Positions 63,659 to 64,000 of a stretch of DNA of 64,000 nt are shown piece after piece. Numbering within the stretch: the first letter of the stretch is position 1; each line of letters starts with the position of its first letter. Origin of the DNA: Rhodocyclaceae bacterium (lineage in GTDB: Bacteria > Pseudomonadota > Gammaproteobacteria > Burkholderiales > CAIKXV01); assembly GCA_020248265.1 (NCBI GenBank), contig JADCHX010000005.1:124001-188000 (forward strand), read 5' to 3'. The notes beneath the pieces were generated by a model. It saw only the letters and a list, made by a program, of their open reading frames with translations. It was not told where the DNA came from and made no database searches. A program made the position numbers and the translations under genes.

Positions 63659-64000
63659 TGCGGGTCGAGCCGGATATTGGCTTCGCGCGTGAGCTTGACC
63701 CAGCGCGCGAAGTCGACCTTGAGGAAGGCGGTGAACGGCTCGAGCGGGGAGAAGTTGGCTTCCGAGCCCAGCTTGGCGAGCGCTTCCTTCGCGTCGGGCT
63801 GGGCGAGCGAGGCCTCGATCTCCCGGCCGTACTGGGCGACGATCTCCTTCGGCGTGCCGGTCGGGGCGAACACGCCGGTCCACAGGGTCACTTCATAGCC
63901 AGGCACGCCCGACTCGGACACAGTAGGCACCTCGGGCAGCAGCGGCGAGCGGCGCGGCGTGGTGATCGCCAGTACGCGCAGGCGGCCGCTCTTCACGAAC
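63655..64000 (-). CDS. Bug/TctC-family periplasmic substrate-binding protein 10 (5' partial)
   Basis: Only the C-terminal 115 codons or so lie in the window; the frame runs out of it. SGRLRVLAITTPRRSPLLPE and PTVSESGVPGYEVTLWTGVF are the conserved third-quarter motifs of the family, and the end TREANIRLDPQ mirrors Bug 9. It leads the operon Bug 10-Bug 9-CoxM-CoxS-CoxL-Bug 8, at least as far as the edge shows. Confidence 0.9.
   Translation of the reverse strand, partial: FVKSGRLRVLAITTPRRSPLLPEVPTVSESGVPGYEVTLWTGVFAPTGTPKEIVAQYGREIEASLAQPDAKEALAKLGSEANFSPLEPFTAFLKVDFARWVKLTREANIRLDPQ

Overview
This is a strongly GC-rich, densely coding chromosomal window that most resembles a betaproteobacterium, probably a Burkholderiales relative. 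Three things suggest this: the ribF-ileS-lspA-ispH and rpsT/murJ neighbourhoods, an argD-argF-argG cluster, and a very large number of Bug (TctC-type) periplasmic binding proteins. The taxonomic call is inference from gene content only. I saw no rRNA, tRNA, CRISPR array, insertion sequence or prophage.

Layout. (1) About 1-12.3 kb, plus strand: a type IV pilus minor-pilin operon, pilY1 (5'-truncated by the window edge)-pilV-pilW-pilX-second pilY1, closed by a strong hairpin. (2) 12.4-17.8 kb, minus strand: housekeeping operon ribF-ileS-lspA-ispH. (3) 18.0-25.9 kb: malonyl-CoA decarboxylase followed by an envelope-lipid-like group (LpxH-type phosphatase, phosphatidylserine decarboxylase, a class III aminotransferase with a hydrophobic N-terminus, a DUF962/Mpo1-like membrane protein, a GT4 glycosyltransferase and an OlsB-like N-acyltransferase). 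This block separates murJ from ribF, which are commonly adjacent. (4) 25.9-27.9 kb: murJ and divergent rpsT. (5) 28.3-32.8 kb: argD, argF and argG, with a Bug gene and palindromic repeats between argF and argG. (6) 32.9-35.2 kb: an atypical, lower-GC patch with a truncated exonuclease-like remnant joined in frame to a lipoprotein-like gene, convergent with an exported protein of unknown function. (7) 35.6-38.6 kb: a three-gene GMC-type membrane dehydrogenase (Tat small subunit, flavoprotein, monohaem cytochrome c).

(8) 38.6-64 kb: a catabolic region. It holds a UbiD-type decarboxylase, an acyl-CoA ligase with a VOC protein, a hydrolase/deacetylase pair, a cupin, an MmgE/PrpD protein, a 4-oxalomesaconate tautomerase-like protein, a class II aldolase, a D-2-hydroxyacid dehydrogenase, an AhpD-like protein, a LigI-like hydrolase and a three-subunit molybdenum hydroxylase. 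Nine Bug proteins are interspersed here, so the window has ten in all, and no TctA or TctB membrane subunit is present. The likely theme is uptake and breakdown of aromatic or carboxylic acids, with each small enzyme module carrying its own orphan binding protein. The substrates cannot be read from the sequence.

A short palindrome family built on GGGGTCAGACCCC recurs at three gene ends (near 30.4, 48.3 and 53.1 kb). It looks like a REP-like element or terminator family. The best candidates for undescribed biology are the lipid locus with its possibly membrane-bound aminotransferase, the unequal pair of PilY1 proteins, and the orphan Bug expansion.
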